Assembly (NCBI RefSeq): GCF_018224615.1
Contig: NZ_JAGTUK010000002.1
Location: forward strand, 620,001-684,000
Direction of reading: 5' to 3'
Length of the DNA stretch: 64,000 bases
Source of the DNA: Microbacterium paraoxydans
GTDB taxonomy: Bacteria; Actinomycetota; Actinomycetes; Actinomycetales; Microbacteriaceae
A model generated the notes under the pieces. The model was not told where the DNA came from. It did no database searches and worked only from the letters and a program-made list of their open reading frames with translations. Both the position numbers and the translations under genes were made by a program. Of this stretch, positions 1 through 9,508 are shown one piece after another. Position 1 is the stretch's first letter, and each line of letters starts with the position of its first letter.

Positions 1-1
1 C

Positions 2-289
2 GAGGCGATGCTGAACGCGGCCCGCCATGCGGGCGGCGAGGTGTCGGTGTACATCGAGGGCAGTGCGCGGGGCGTCGACGTGTACGTGCGCGACCGCGGC
101 GACGGTTTCGACCTCGACGACGTGCCGAGCGATCGCCTGGGCGTGCGCGAGTCGATCATCGGCCGCATGCGCAGAGCCGGAGGGTCGGGCGCGGTGCGCA
201 GCGACGAGGGCGGCACCGAGGTACACCTGCACCTTCCGCCCGCGCCCGCACAGGACAGAGTCCCGATCGGACAGGAGAACCGTGGCTGA
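2..289 (+). CDS. sensor histidine kinase, C-terminal fragment (cut by window edge)
   Basis: This is the last 95 or so residues of a two-component sensor kinase whose start lies before the window. The visible part is the HATPase ATP-binding fold: it opens with the N-box-like stretch EAMLNAARHAGG, followed by the G1-type motif VRDRGDGFD and a later GVRESIIGRM segment. That arrangement is typical of NarL/LuxR-partner kinases (HisKA_3 plus HATPase_c, DesK-like). The stop codon overlaps the GTG start of the response regulator by 8 bases, so the two are translationally coupled and are almost certainly cognate partners. The signal sensed cannot be judged because the sensor domain is missing. Confidence 0.85.
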   Translation, partial: EAMLNAARHAGGEVSVYIEGSARGVDVYVRDRGDGFDLDDVPSDRLGVRESIIGRMRRAGGSGAVRSDEGGTEVHLHLPPAPAQDRVPIGQENRG

Positions 290-941
290 CAGCATCCGTG
301 TGGTCATCGTGGACGACCACTCGATCTTCCGGTCGGGACTGCGCGCCGACCTCGACGCCAGCGTGACCGTGGTCGGCGAGGCCGCGGACGTGCCGTCGGC
401 CATCGCGGTCATCGCAGACACCCGGCCCGACGTCGTGCTCCTCGACGTGCACCTTCCGGGCGGCGAGGGAGACGACGCCAGCGGGGGAGAGGCGGTCATC
501 CGCGGATCGCAGCCGTCGAACGCCCGGTTCCTCGCGCTGAGCGTGTCGGACGCCGCGGCGGATGTGGTGCGCGTGATCCGCGCCGGCGCCCGCGGGTACA
601 TCACGAAGGGCTCGTCGGGCGGCGAGGTCAGCCGGGCCGTGCACGCGGTGGCCGAGGGCGATGCGGTGTTCTCGCCGCGGCTCGCCGGGTTCGTGCTCGA
701 CGCGTTCGGGGCGGTCGCCGGGGAGACGGCCACCGCGACCGATGAACTCGATCGGCTGTCGGCGCGCGAGCAGGAGGTCATGCGCCTGATCGCGCGCGGC
801 TACGCCTACAAGGAGGTCGCCGCCGAGCTGTTCATCTCGATCAAGACCGTCGAGACCCATGTGTCGTCGGTGCTGCGCAAGCTGCAGCTGTCGTCGCGCC
901 ACGAGCTGACCGCGTGGGCCTCGGAACGCCGCCTGCTCTGA
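282..941 (+). CDS. NarL/FixJ-family response regulator (REC + LuxR HTH)
   Basis: A 219-residue response regulator beginning at GTG 282, chosen because translation from there gives the canonical receiver start VADSIRVVIVDDH and overlaps the kinase stop. The receiver domain (about residues 5-120) has the acidic pair Asp11-Asp12, the predicted phosphorylated Asp55 in VVLLDVHLPG, and Lys103 or nearby in the GYITKGSS turn. The C-terminal LuxR-type helix-turn-helix (about 150-215) is complete: LSAREQEVMRLIARGYAYKEVAAEL followed by KTVETHVSSVLRKL. Longer open frames upstream are out-of-frame readthrough of the kinase gene. Acts as a DNA-binding transcription factor once phosphorylated by the upstream kinase; targets are unknown. 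Confidence 0.93.
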   Translation: MADSIRVVIVDDHSIFRSGLRADLDASVTVVGEAADVPSAIAVIADTRPDVVLLDVHLPGGEGDDASGGEAVIRGSQPSNARFLALSVSDAAADVVRVIRAGARGYITKGSSGGEVSRAVHAVAEGDAVFSPRLAGFVLDAFGAVAGETATATDELDRLSAREQEVMRLIARGYAYKEVAAELFISIKTVETHVSSVLRKLQLSSRHELTAWASERRLL

Positions 942-1074
942 TCACAGGAAGCGGTGCCATACTGCCAGTGCGCATCCGTGTCCGATCGGCGTCCGGATGC
1001 GCCTCCGGTGCGGGACGGAGAAGGGGCGGGCCACCGATCCGTGGGATCGGCAGCGAACTGGGGGTCATCGGAGT

Positions 1075-2673
1075 ATGCGTTTCTCGAGTCACGGAAACCG
1101 AGCCGTGCGACGGCTCGCCGGGGTGCTGGTGATGCTGGGCGTGCTGGGCGTTGTCGCACCGGCGTGCGCGCCGAGCGCGGCGGACGGAGCGACACGGCAG
1201 GCCGGGGGGACGCAGGAGAAGCCGTTCACGATCGTCGTGCTGCCCGACACGCAGATGTACACCGTCTCGGACGAGCTCGCGCAGAGTCTCGCGGCGCAGA
1301 CGCAGTGGATCGTCGACTCGCGCAAGAAGCTCAACACGAAGTTCGTGATCCAGGTGGGCGACCTCGTCGACTCCTGGCCCGACGTGCACCAGTGGGAGCG
1401 CGCGAGCGCGGGCATGAAGATCCTCGACGACGCGGGCGTGCCGAACTCGGTGCTCCCGGGCAACCACGACCTCGACGTCACCACGGGGGAGTCGAGCACC
1501 TACGACACGTACTTCCCGCCCACCCGGTACTCGAAGGCGTCGTGGAACAGCGCCACGGTGTCGTACGGCGGGTACCTCGGCGAGAACCAGTTCGGTAAGG
1601 ACGGCATCGACCGGAAGAATAAGGACAACTACAGCCTCTTGACCGTGGGCGACACGAAGCTCCTGCTGCTGAGCCTGGAGTACGAGACGCCGAGATACGC
1701 GCTCGAGTGGGCGCAGCGCGTGATCGACGCCCACCCCGACCGGAGGGTGATCCTCGCCGTGCACGGGCTCATCACCACGGGGGGCGCGAGGTCCACCGCC
1801 ACCGAGCGCACCGACGTGACCCCCGTGACCGAGGTCGACCTGTGGCGGGACTTCATCTCGGAGAACTGCTCCATCGCGATGGTCGTCAACGGCCACTGGG
1901 CTCTGGGCGACAAGGGTGAGGCGCGGCGGGCCGACGTCAACGCGTGCGGGCAGCCCGTGCCGCAGATCCTGTCGAACTACCAGGGCCGCGCCAACGGCGG
2001 AGACGGGTGGCTGCGGTACTACACGTTCGATCCGGCGGCGGGCACGGTCGACGCGCGGACGTACTCGCCGACGCTGCAGCAGGAGGAGAAGGACGACGAC
2101 GGGCACTTCACGCTCCCCGTCGACCTCTCCCCGTCGCACGACAGGGTGCTGCTGCGCGGGGGCTCCGACTGGAAGGTGTGGAACGCGCAGGGCCCGTGGC
2201 CGTCCGGGTGGACGAAGACCGGGTTCGATGACGGCGAGTGGCCGTCCGGGCAGGCCCCGCTGGGGTGGGGCAAGGGCGTCGAGACGACCGTCGACCTCGG
2301 TGCGACGGATCCGGCGAACCGCGCGCGGGCGATGCTGTTCCGTCAGACCGTCGACCTGAAGGACGTCGACGAGCTGTCGGCGGTGACCGTCACCACCCGG
2401 GCCGATGACGGCGTCGCCGTGTGGATCAACGGCACGCTGATCGGCACCTCGCATCTCGCGTCGAAGAAGCCGACCAGCGAGACGTTCGCGGACGTGGGCC
2501 GCTCGACCGACAACGCGACGAACGACCCGATCACGTTCACGGTGCCGAAGGGCGTGCTGCGCGACGGCGAAAACGTGATCGCCGCCTCCGCCCATGTGAA
2601 CTATCTCGGCACGAAGAGCAGCACGTTCGATCTGGTCATGACGGGCAGCCCCGCCGCAGGCGATCGCGACTGA
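1075..2673 (+). CDS. secreted calcineurin-like metallophosphoesterase
   Basis: A 532-residue exported hydrolase. The N-terminus has a twin-Arg-containing n-region, a 16-residue hydrophobic core (LAGVLVMLGVLGVVA) and small residues after it, so it is a signal peptide; the Cys31 context APAC is a poor lipobox, so type I cleavage is more likely. The catalytic domain (about 50-340) carries the dinuclear-metal motifs in order: PDTQ with Asp58, GD at 95-96, GNHD at 130-133, an AVHG histidine, and NGHW. The C-terminal part (about 355-530) resembles the galactose-binding-like module often appended to such enzymes (FDDGEWPSGQAPLGWG, later DDGVAVWINGT). Substrate unknown; extracellular phosphoester scavenging is plausible. 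ATG 1075 is used because it directly precedes the signal peptide. Confidence 0.85.
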   Translation: MRFSSHGNRAVRRLAGVLVMLGVLGVVAPACAPSAADGATRQAGGTQEKPFTIVVLPDTQMYTVSDELAQSLAAQTQWIVDSRKKLNTKFVIQVGDLVDSWPDVHQWERASAGMKILDDAGVPNSVLPGNHDLDVTTGESSTYDTYFPPTRYSKASWNSATVSYGGYLGENQFGKDGIDRKNKDNYSLLTVGDTKLLLLSLEYETPRYALEWAQRVIDAHPDRRVILAVHGLITTGGARSTATERTDVTPVTEVDLWRDFISENCSIAMVVNGHWALGDKGEARRADVNACGQPVPQILSNYQGRANGGDGWLRYYTFDPAAGTVDARTYSPTLQQEEKDDDGHFTLPVDLSPSHDRVLLRGGSDWKVWNAQGPWPSGWTKTGFDDGEWPSGQAPLGWGKGVETTVDLGATDPANRARAMLFRQTVDLKDVDELSAVTVTTRADDGVAVWINGTLIGTSHLASKKPTSETFADVGRSTDNATNDPITFTVPKGVLRDGENVIAASAHVNYLGTKSSTFDLVMTGSPAAGDRD

Positions 2674-2676
2674 CGG

Positions 2677-3084
2677 TCAGGCGGCCAGCCAGAGGCCCTT
2701 CTGGTCGGTGGCGACCGTGAGCCCTGCGGCGACGGTCTCGTCGTCTCCGATGCGTGCGCCCGGCACGATGCGTGCGCCAGGGCCGATGTCGGTGCGGACG
2801 CCCACGTGCGCGTGATCTCCCACGGCGGCGCCCGGTCCGACGTGCGCGTGCGCGTCGATGTACGCGCCCTCGCCGATCACGGCGTCTTCGTCGATCCACG
2901 CTCCGCGCGCGATGATGGCTCCCGCCCCGACGCGCGCGCCGGGTTCGATGTAGGCGCCCGCCTCGATGTGTGCCTTGGGGTGCACCTTCGCGCCGTGCGC
3001 GACGAGGCCACGGCCGTTCGCGTGCTTGCGGTACCGCAGCGTCGCGCCCTGGTCGTTCTCGATGTCGACGTAGTTCTTGCCCAC
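2677..3084 (-). CDS. left-handed beta-helix hexapeptide-repeat protein
   Basis: A 135-residue protein starting at GTG 3084 (MGKNYVDIENDQG). That start is preferred over the longer GTG at 3129 because a GGGAGG ribosome site (3089-3094) sits four bases upstream and the extension has none. Residues about 30-120 are a run of imperfect hexapeptides of the LbH type (AHIEAG, AYIEPG, ARVGAG, AIIARG, AVIGEG, AHVGPG), the fold used by acyltransferases and gamma-carbonic anhydrase-like proteins. No second catalytic domain is present, and the three-His zinc set of carbonic anhydrases is not obvious, so the activity is unknown. Its 3' end lies only 3 bases from the convergent metallophosphoesterase stop. 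Confidence 0.75.
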   Translation of the reverse strand: MGKNYVDIENDQGATLRYRKHANGRGLVAHGAKVHPKAHIEAGAYIEPGARVGAGAIIARGAWIDEDAVIGEGAYIDAHAHVGPGAAVGDHAHVGVRTDIGPGARIVPGARIGDDETVAAGLTVATDQKGLWLAA

Positions 3085-3165
3085 GATTCCTCCCGTGTTC
3101 CGGAGTTCTCCGGATATATCAACAACCACGGGGTGCCCTGATTCATTCCCTCGGATGGATGTGCG

Positions 3166-3939
3166 TCAGCGCTGACAGCGCGGGCACCAGAACGTGATCC
3201 GCTCCCTCGTCGGATCGGCACCCTGCTCGCCTCGCTGGATGAGGGTGCCGCAGCGGCGGCACGGACGACCCGCCCGGCCGTACACCCACGTGGACTGCCC
3301 CGGCCGGTCGATGCCGGTGAAGGTGCGGTTGCGGCGGTCGCGGTTCGCCCGGATGGTGCGCACGCCCAGGTCGATCAGCGCCGCGACGTCGACCTCCGGG
3401 GTCGGCGTGGTCGGGAGGATTCCGCGCAGGAACAGGAGCTCGGCGGCGTACTCGTTACCGAAGCCCGCGACGTTGCGCTGATCGAGCAGGGCCACGTGGA
3501 TGCTGCGCGCGTCGGTTCCGAGTCGCCGCACCGCCTCGGCCGCATCCCAGTCCGGAGCGAGCGGGTCGGGCCCCAGATAGCCGACCAGCTCGCCCTCGTC
3601 GCGCGTGGGAACCACCTCGACCTCCGCGATGTCGACCCCCACCGCCTCGCGCTCCGCCGTGCCGACGATCGCGCGCACCTTGAAGGCCGGATGCCGCCAC
3701 TTCTCGCCCGGGCGGTACACGAACCACGCGCCGTCCATGCGCAGATGGGAATGCAGCGTGCTGTCCCCGATGCGCAGCAGCAGGTGCTTGCCCCGAGGCA
3801 CGGCCGCGTGCACCCGCTGGCCCGTCAGGTCGAGCGTCGCGAAGCGCGGCACGCGCAGATCGAAGCGCGTCACCTCGGCACCCGCCAGTGCCTCGTCGAG
3901 GCGTCGCGCGGTGCGGAAGACGGTATCGCCCTCGGGCAT
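3166..3939 (-). CDS. nei: Nei/Fpg-family DNA glycosylase / AP lyase
   Basis: A 257-residue base-excision repair enzyme. The mature N-terminus PEGDTVFR provides the catalytic Pro2 and Glu3; the PEGDTV form is typical of the endonuclease VIII (Nei) branch of actinobacteria rather than MutM (which has PELPEV). Further hallmarks are the GKHLLLR lysine loop, the helix-two-turn-helix (LLDQRNVAGFGNEYAAELLF) and a C-terminal zinc finger with four cysteines (CRRCGT and CPRC). It removes oxidised pyrimidines and nicks the abasic site. The ATG overlaps the stop of the upstream EI24 gene by one base (TGATG), so the two are cotranscribed. Confidence 0.92.
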   Translation of the reverse strand: MPEGDTVFRTARRLDEALAGAEVTRFDLRVPRFATLDLTGQRVHAAVPRGKHLLLRIGDSTLHSHLRMDGAWFVYRPGEKWRHPAFKVRAIVGTAEREAVGVDIAEVEVVPTRDEGELVGYLGPDPLAPDWDAAEAVRRLGTDARSIHVALLDQRNVAGFGNEYAAELLFLRGILPTTPTPEVDVAALIDLGVRTIRANRDRRNRTFTGIDRPGQSTWVYGRAGRPCRRCGTLIQRGEQGADPTRERITFWCPRCQR

Positions 3940-4733
3940 CAGGAGCCCCGCGGTCCGGGGGTCTGCGGCATGCCGGGGACGCCTGCGGGGGCGGGAGCCG
4001 ACGGGCGGCGGGCGAGCATGTCGCGCGCGAGCACCGTACTGCCCGCGACGGCGGCCGGCATGACCGCGACGGCTCCGCCCGGGATCAGGAAGCACAACTG
4101 CGTGGCGACGCCGAACCCGAGCACGCGCGCCCGGCTGCCCGCGAACAGGGCGGCGCGGTCGGCGGGGCTCAGGTCGCGGGCATCGAACGCCCGGCCGGTG
4201 AGCTCGCGGGCCAGCAGCCGCCCGGTGAGGACGACCCCGGTGACCGGGGCCACGAACCCGCCCACTGCGGGGATCAGGCCCAGCAGCAGCACGAGCAGGG
4301 CGATCAGGATGCCGAGCACCACCAGCCGGAGTCCCTCGCCCACGGTGGTCCAGAAGCTGCCGCCGTCGGACGGCGGCGGGTCGCCCAGGTCGACCTCCAC
4401 CGCGTGCCACACGCGCTGGTAGAACGGGTCGCCGATCGTGAGGGTGAGCGCGCTGAACACCGAGCTCGCGAGCGCGAGTGCCGCCGCCACGACCACCAGA
4501 CCCACCACGGTGCGCAGCAGCCCGCGCCACGGTTCGTCCCACCGGTCGGCGAACGGGGTGAGCCACGACGAGATCGACGGTGTTCCGATCACGAGCGGCA
4601 CGATCGCCGCCGCCAGGATCAGCACGGCGATCACCGCGGGGACCAGCCCGAGCGCCATCAGGCCGGGCCGCGTGCGCCACAGACCGAAGCCGCGCAGCAG
4701 GGTGCGGACGCCGATGCTGAACTCTCGGATCAT
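3939..4733 (-). CDS. EI24 / CysZ-like integral membrane protein
   Basis: A 264-residue membrane protein with the EI24 domain fold also found in CysZ. Hydrophobic segments lie near residues 24-50, 75-98, 135-165 (VVLGILIALLVLLLGLIPAVGGFVAPVTG) and 215-235; the GDPFYQRVW motif after the second pair is characteristic of the family. CysZ imports sulfate, but actinobacterial EI24 members are uncharacterised and there are no sulfur genes here, so transport function is not claimed. A TACCCT -10 element (4740-4745) sits exactly 6 bases before the ATG, predicting a leaderless transcript that also carries nei. Confidence 0.85.
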   Translation of the reverse strand: MIREFSIGVRTLLRGFGLWRTRPGLMALGLVPAVIAVLILAAAIVPLVIGTPSISSWLTPFADRWDEPWRGLLRTVVGLVVVAAALALASSVFSALTLTIGDPFYQRVWHAVEVDLGDPPPSDGGSFWTTVGEGLRLVVLGILIALLVLLLGLIPAVGGFVAPVTGVVLTGRLLARELTGRAFDARDLSPADRAALFAGSRARVLGFGVATQLCFLIPGGAVAVMPAAVAGSTVLARDMLARRPSAPAPAGVPGMPQTPGPRGS

Positions 4734-4752
4734 GGCTCCAGGGTAGAGGCGC

Positions 4753-7700
4753 TCATACGACCTTGCGGAGCGTGAACCCCCGCGGCGTCTGCACGAACCC
4801 GGCCTCCTGCAGCGCGACGGCGAGTTCCGTGCCGTACACCCCCTCGCCGTTCACCTTCTCGACCGTCAGGGTGTCGAGCCGTCGCGTGCGCGCTGTCGCC
4901 GCGAGGTCGGCCGTCGCCGCGCGCAGCACCTCGGGGTCGTCCGTGAAGCACAGCACCGTGCGGCCGCCGCGCTCCAACGACAGCACGAGCGCGCCGTCGA
5001 CCAGCACCACGAGGCCACCCGCCTTGCGGCCGGGACGGTGCGACACCCCGTCGAGCTTCGGCCACGCGAGCGCGGCACCGTAGGGGTTCGCGGGGTCGGT
5101 GGCGGCCAGGGTCACGGCCGTGCGCGGCGGCGGGTCTGCGAGTCCCGCGTAGGTGCGCAACCGGTCGACCGTGGCCGATGCCGCGAACTGCGCGGCGCCC
5201 AGCTTCTCGATCACGTAGCCGCGACGGCAGTGCCCCGCCTCTTCGAACCCCGCGAGCACGCGGTACGCTTGCGCGAACCCGCCCGGCACGCCCTCGGCCT
5301 GCACGGCGCCCCTGGTCACGACGCCGTAGCGGTCGAGCAGCAGTCCTGCCGAGACGGTCGCCCGCCGCGCCGGATCGGTCTCGATTGCGGGCAGCAGGGA
5401 CCATCGACCGCCGATCGACGTCGGTCGCGGCGCCGTGCGGGTGAGCGACATGCCGCGGTAGGTGCGCGCGCGGGGGGCGCGCCGCTTCACCTTGTGGGCC
5501 TGGGAGCCGCCCGCCAGCAGGGAGCGGATCGGGGCGAAGGTGTCGTTCGTCACACGGCCCGACCAGGTGAGGGCCCACAGCGCCTCCAGCACGGACTGCT
5601 CGTTCTCGGCGGCGGTCATGTCCTTCAGCTGCGACGCGAAGTACGCCCCGCCCGCGGAGAGCGCGGAGAGCAGTCGCGCCTCCAGCGAGTCGGCGGCGAT
5701 CTCGGCGTCGGGCTCGGGGAGCGTGAACGGCGCGAGGTCGGCGGGGTGCAGCGACACCCACCCGTCGCGGCCGGGGAGAGTGCCGTGGCCCGACCAGATC
5801 ACTTCGCCCGCGGCCGTGAGCTCGTCGAGCATCGCGGGGGAGTAGTCGCGCACGCGGGAGGGCAGCACGAGCGACTCCCACGCGCTCGCGGGCACCGGCA
5901 CCCCGGCGAACTGCTCGATCACGGTGAGCACGCCGTCGATGCCCTCCAGGGGTCGCCCCACGTGCTGCCAGTCGGGGAGGAAGCGCGCATACGCCTCGGG
6001 AGACACCGGTTCCACGGAGCCGCGGATCGCGGCGAGCGACCGCATGCGCAACCGTCGCAGCACTTCGGCGTCGCACCACTCCAGGTCGTCGGCACTCCCG
6101 GCGGCGGTGGGGAGGAAGTAGCCGCTGGTGAGTCGTCCCGCGGTCTCCAGGCGCTGCAGGGTGTGCCGGGCGACCGCGGTGCCGATGCCGAACCGTGCCG
6201 CGACGTCGGCGGTGGGGAAGGGCCCGTGCGTGCGGGCGTATCTGGCCACCAGGTCGCCCAGCGGATCGTCGACCGGTTCGAGGAAGGCGACCGGGATGCC
6301 CGTGGGCAAGGCGGCGCCGAGCGCGTCGCGCAGCCGGCCCGCATCCTCGATCGCCGCCACCCTGGCCACGCCGGCGACCGTGACCGGGATCGCGCGGCGC
6401 GCCGTGATGAGGTCGTCGAGCAGCTCCGCGGACGTGGCACCGTTCGTCGAATCGGGGTCGAGCCGCGCGGCCACCTCGTCCGCATCGAGCGGGCCGAGCA
6501 GGCGCAGCAGATCAGCCACCCCCTCGAGTCCGCGCACGTGTCGCTCCGGGTCGAGCCGCTGCGCCTCGCGCTCGAACTGCGCGATCACGTCGGGGTCGAG
6601 CAGTTCGCGCAGCTCGACCGTGCCCAGCAGTTCGCCCAGCAGCGCGGGGTCGACCGAGAGGGCGGCCGCCCGGCGCTCGGCCAGCGGGGAGTCGCCCTCG
6701 TACATGAACGCGCCGACGTAGCCGAACAGCAGGTCGCGCGCGAAGGGCGACGGCTGCCCCGGCTGCGTCTCCACCAGGCGGATGCGGCGGTCGGCGATGC
6801 TGGTCGCCAGGCGGCGCAGGGACGGCAGGTCGTAGACGTCCTGCAGCACTTCGCGCAGCGTCTCCAGGATCACCGGGAACGTGGGGTGCCGTCGCGCGAC
6901 CTCGAGCAGCAGCGCGGACCTCTGCCGCTGCTGCCACAGGGGCGTGCGGCGGTTCGGGTTCGTGCGGGGCATGAGCAGGGCGCGCGCCGCGCACTCGCGG
7001 AAGCGGGAGGCGAACAGGGCCGAGCCGCCCACCTCCTGCGTGACCAGCTGCTCCAGCTCGTCGGGATCGAACACGAACAGTTCGGCACCCGGTGGTTCCG
7101 CCTCCGCGTCGGGGATGCGCACGATGATGCCGTCGTCGCTCGCGACCGCCGACCCCTCCACGCCGAGTCGCTCCCGCACTCGCGCGTTGATCGCCAGCGC
7201 CCACGGCGCGTGCACCTTCATGCCGTAGGGGGAATGCAGGATGACCCGCCAGTCGCCGACCTCGTCGTGGCCGCGCTCGACGGTGAGCGTGCGGTCCGTG
7301 GGCAGGGTTCCGGTGGCTTCGCGCTGCTCGGTCAGATGCGCCATCAGGTTCGCTCGCGCCTGCTCGTCCAGCCCGGCGTCGATCAGCCGCTGCTGTGCCT
7401 TCTCGGGCGACGCGGACGACACCTCCCGCGAGAACGCGCCCAGCGCCTCGCCGAGCTCGAACGGCCGCCCGATGCCGTCGCCGTGCCAGAAGGGCACCTT
7501 GCCGGGCTGACCGTACGCGGGGATCACGTTCACCCGGTCGTGCGTGATCTCGGCGATGCGCCAACTCGTGGTGCCGAGCGTGAACACGTCGCCCACGCGC
7601 GACTCGTACACCATCTCCTCGTCGAGCTCGCCGACGCGGGCGCCCGTCGACTCGCCGGCCACGAACACGCCGAAGAGCCCGCGGTCGGGGATGGTGCCCC

Positions 7701-9330
7701 CGCTGGTGACGGCGATGCGCTGCGCCCCCGGCCGTCCGGTCAGCGTCCCGGCGTCGCGGTCCCACACGAGTCGCGGCCGCAGCTCGGCGAACTCGTCGGA
7801 CGGAAAACGACCGGCGAGGAGGTCGAGCGTGGCCTCGTACGCCGACCGCGGCAGCGACTGGAACGGTGCCGACCGCCGGACGGTCTCGAACCACTCCTCC
7901 ACGCTGATCGCGCCGAGGGCGCTCGCGGCGACGGTCTGCTGCGCCAGGATGTCGAGCGGATTCCGCGGCACCTGAATGGCCTCGATCTTGCCCGCGAGCA
8001 TGCGCTCCGTGACGATCGCGGTGTGCAGCACGTCGCCGCGGTGCTTGGGGAACAGCGCGGCGCGGCTGATCTCGCCCACCTGGTGCCCGGCCCGCCCCAC
8101 GCGCTGCAGCCCCGACGCGGCCGAGGGCGGGGCCTCGACCTGGATCACGAGATCGACCGCACCCATGTCGATGCCGAGTTCGAGGCTGCTGGTCGCGACC
8201 ACGCAGCGCAGCAGGCCCGACTTCAGCTCCTCCTCGACCTGTGCGCGCTGCTCCTTCGAGACGGAGCCGTGGTGCGCCTTCGCGAGCACGGGGTCGGCTC
8301 CCGCGGTGGAGCCCGCCTGCGCCATCATCGCGGCGGGGACGGTCGCCTCGGGCAGCGCGAGCCCGAGCCGCTCGGCGTAGATCTCGTTCAGCCGCCCGGT
8401 CAGGCGCTCGGCGAGCCGCCGGGAGTTCGCGAACACGATCGTGGAGTTGTTCTGCAGGATGCGGTCGACGATCGCCTCCTCGACGTGCGGCCAGACCGAA
8501 CCGGTGACCTCCGTGTACTCCGCGTCCGCGCCCGGGGCCTCGGGCGGCGCTCCGGGGGGCGGGGGCGGGTTGGTCATGTCGTCCATCGGCACGACCACGC
8601 CCAGCTCGAACGTCTTCGAGGCGGGCGGCGCCACGATCTCGACCGGGTCGGCACCGCCGAGGAAGCGCGCGACCTCGTCGATGGGCCGCACCGTGGCCGA
8701 CAGGCCGATCCGCTGCGCGGGCCGCTCGGCGCCGTGCGAGGCCCGCAGTGCGTCGAGACGCTCGAGGCTCACGGCCAGGTGCGCACCCCGCTTGGTGGCC
8801 GCGACCGCGTGCACCTCGTCGATGATGACCGTGTGCACGTCGCGCAGTGTCTCGCCCGCGCGACTCGTGAGCATGAGGTACAGCGACTCGGGCGTCGTGA
8901 TGAGGATGTCGGGCGGGTCGGAGACGAGCTTCCGCCGGTCGCTCGACGTGGTGTCGCCCGACCGCACGCCGACCGTGATGCCCGGGGCCGCGAGGCCAAG
9001 GCGGCGCGCCGACTGACCGATCCCGATGAGCGGAGAGCGGAGGTTGCGCTCGACGTCGACGCCCAGGGCCTTCAGCGGCGAGATGTACAGGATGCGCGTG
9101 CGCGCCGCTCCCGGCTCCGTCGCCCCCTCCGCGCGCTCGCGGAACACGCTGTCGATCGCCCAGAGGAAGGCCGAGAGCGTCTTGCCCGACCCGGTCGGCG
9201 CCACCACGAGAGCGTGCTTGCCCGCCGAGATGGCGTCCCATGCTCCGGCCTGTGCCGGGGTAGGCGCGGTGAAGGCACCACGGAACCAGTCCTGGGTGGC
9301 GGGCGTGAAGCGCTCGAGCACATCGCTCAT
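4753..9330 (-). CDS. lhr: Lhr-type large ATP-dependent DNA helicase
   Basis: A 1525-residue superfamily 2 helicase, the same length as long-form Lhr (E. coli Lhr is 1538). The motor comes first: Walker A PTGSGKT at about 45-51, LITTPESL, DEVH box (VIIDEVHAV), LSATV, then the second RecA lobe with IVFANSRRLAERL and QRVGRAGH. The middle holds the Lhr winged helix/beta-barrel core, and the last 650 residues are the Lhr-specific C-terminal region with the conserved LDGVSHRPGRKAGG. It unwinds 3'-tailed duplexes and RNA:DNA hybrids in repair. The ATG has GGAGGG almost against it; GTG 9321, three codons in, would have ideal spacing (9) and could be the true start. It lies 19 bases downstream of the EI24 start on the same strand order but is transcribed separately. 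Confidence 0.95.
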   Translation of the reverse strand: MSDVLERFTPATQDWFRGAFTAPTPAQAGAWDAISAGKHALVVAPTGSGKTLSAFLWAIDSVFRERAEGATEPGAARTRILYISPLKALGVDVERNLRSPLIGIGQSARRLGLAAPGITVGVRSGDTTSSDRRKLVSDPPDILITTPESLYLMLTSRAGETLRDVHTVIIDEVHAVAATKRGAHLAVSLERLDALRASHGAERPAQRIGLSATVRPIDEVARFLGGADPVEIVAPPASKTFELGVVVPMDDMTNPPPPPGAPPEAPGADAEYTEVTGSVWPHVEEAIVDRILQNNSTIVFANSRRLAERLTGRLNEIYAERLGLALPEATVPAAMMAQAGSTAGADPVLAKAHHGSVSKEQRAQVEEELKSGLLRCVVATSSLELGIDMGAVDLVIQVEAPPSAASGLQRVGRAGHQVGEISRAALFPKHRGDVLHTAIVTERMLAGKIEAIQVPRNPLDILAQQTVAASALGAISVEEWFETVRRSAPFQSLPRSAYEATLDLLAGRFPSDEFAELRPRLVWDRDAGTLTGRPGAQRIAVTSGGTIPDRGLFGVFVAGESTGARVGELDEEMVYESRVGDVFTLGTTSWRIAEITHDRVNVIPAYGQPGKVPFWHGDGIGRPFELGEALGAFSREVSSASPEKAQQRLIDAGLDEQARANLMAHLTEQREATGTLPTDRTLTVERGHDEVGDWRVILHSPYGMKVHAPWALAINARVRERLGVEGSAVASDDGIIVRIPDAEAEPPGAELFVFDPDELEQLVTQEVGGSALFASRFRECAARALLMPRTNPNRRTPLWQQRQRSALLLEVARRHPTFPVILETLREVLQDVYDLPSLRRLATSIADRRIRLVETQPGQPSPFARDLLFGYVGAFMYEGDSPLAERRAAALSVDPALLGELLGTVELRELLDPDVIAQFEREAQRLDPERHVRGLEGVADLLRLLGPLDADEVAARLDPDSTNGATSAELLDDLITARRAIPVTVAGVARVAAIEDAGRLRDALGAALPTGIPVAFLEPVDDPLGDLVARYARTHGPFPTADVAARFGIGTAVARHTLQRLETAGRLTSGYFLPTAAGSADDLEWCDAEVLRRLRMRSLAAIRGSVEPVSPEAYARFLPDWQHVGRPLEGIDGVLTVIEQFAGVPVPASAWESLVLPSRVRDYSPAMLDELTAAGEVIWSGHGTLPGRDGWVSLHPADLAPFTLPEPDAEIAADSLEARLLSALSAGGAYFASQLKDMTAAENEQSVLEALWALTWSGRVTNDTFAPIRSLLAGGSQAHKVKRRAPRARTYRGMSLTRTAPRPTSIGGRWSLLPAIETDPARRATVSAGLLLDRYGVVTRGAVQAEGVPGGFAQAYRVLAGFEEAGHCRRGYVIEKLGAAQFAASATVDRLRTYAGLADPPPRTAVTLAATDPANPYGAALAWPKLDGVSHRPGRKAGGLVVLVDGALVLSLERGGRTVLCFTDDPEVLRAATADLAATARTRRLDTLTVEKVNGEGVYGTELAVALQEAGFVQTPRGFTLRKVV

Positions 9331-9508
9331 CCCTCCATCTTCGCGGAGGCGTCCGACATCGGGGCCGCGCGCGGCGCGACTCGACCGGGAGCCGTCATCT
9401 GGCGTGTTACATTCTCCCTCGCGCCGCGCGCGCACCGATCCCTGCGGGCGGCCTCGTCTCGGCGAGGCGGTGCCGGCGGCGAGCGCCCACCGACTCAGGA
9501 GCCGACCC

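Noticed and set aside
1075-1170. Lipobox in the metallophosphoesterase signal peptide (APAC at Cys31)
   Set aside because: Position -3 is Ala and -2 is Pro, which does not match the lipobox consensus; a plain signal peptide is more likely.
841-2595. Minus-strand open frame of 584 codons under the metallophosphoesterase
   Set aside because: Low-complexity Arg/Val/His translation, no ribosome site, and lies over a gene with signal peptide and all metal motifs.
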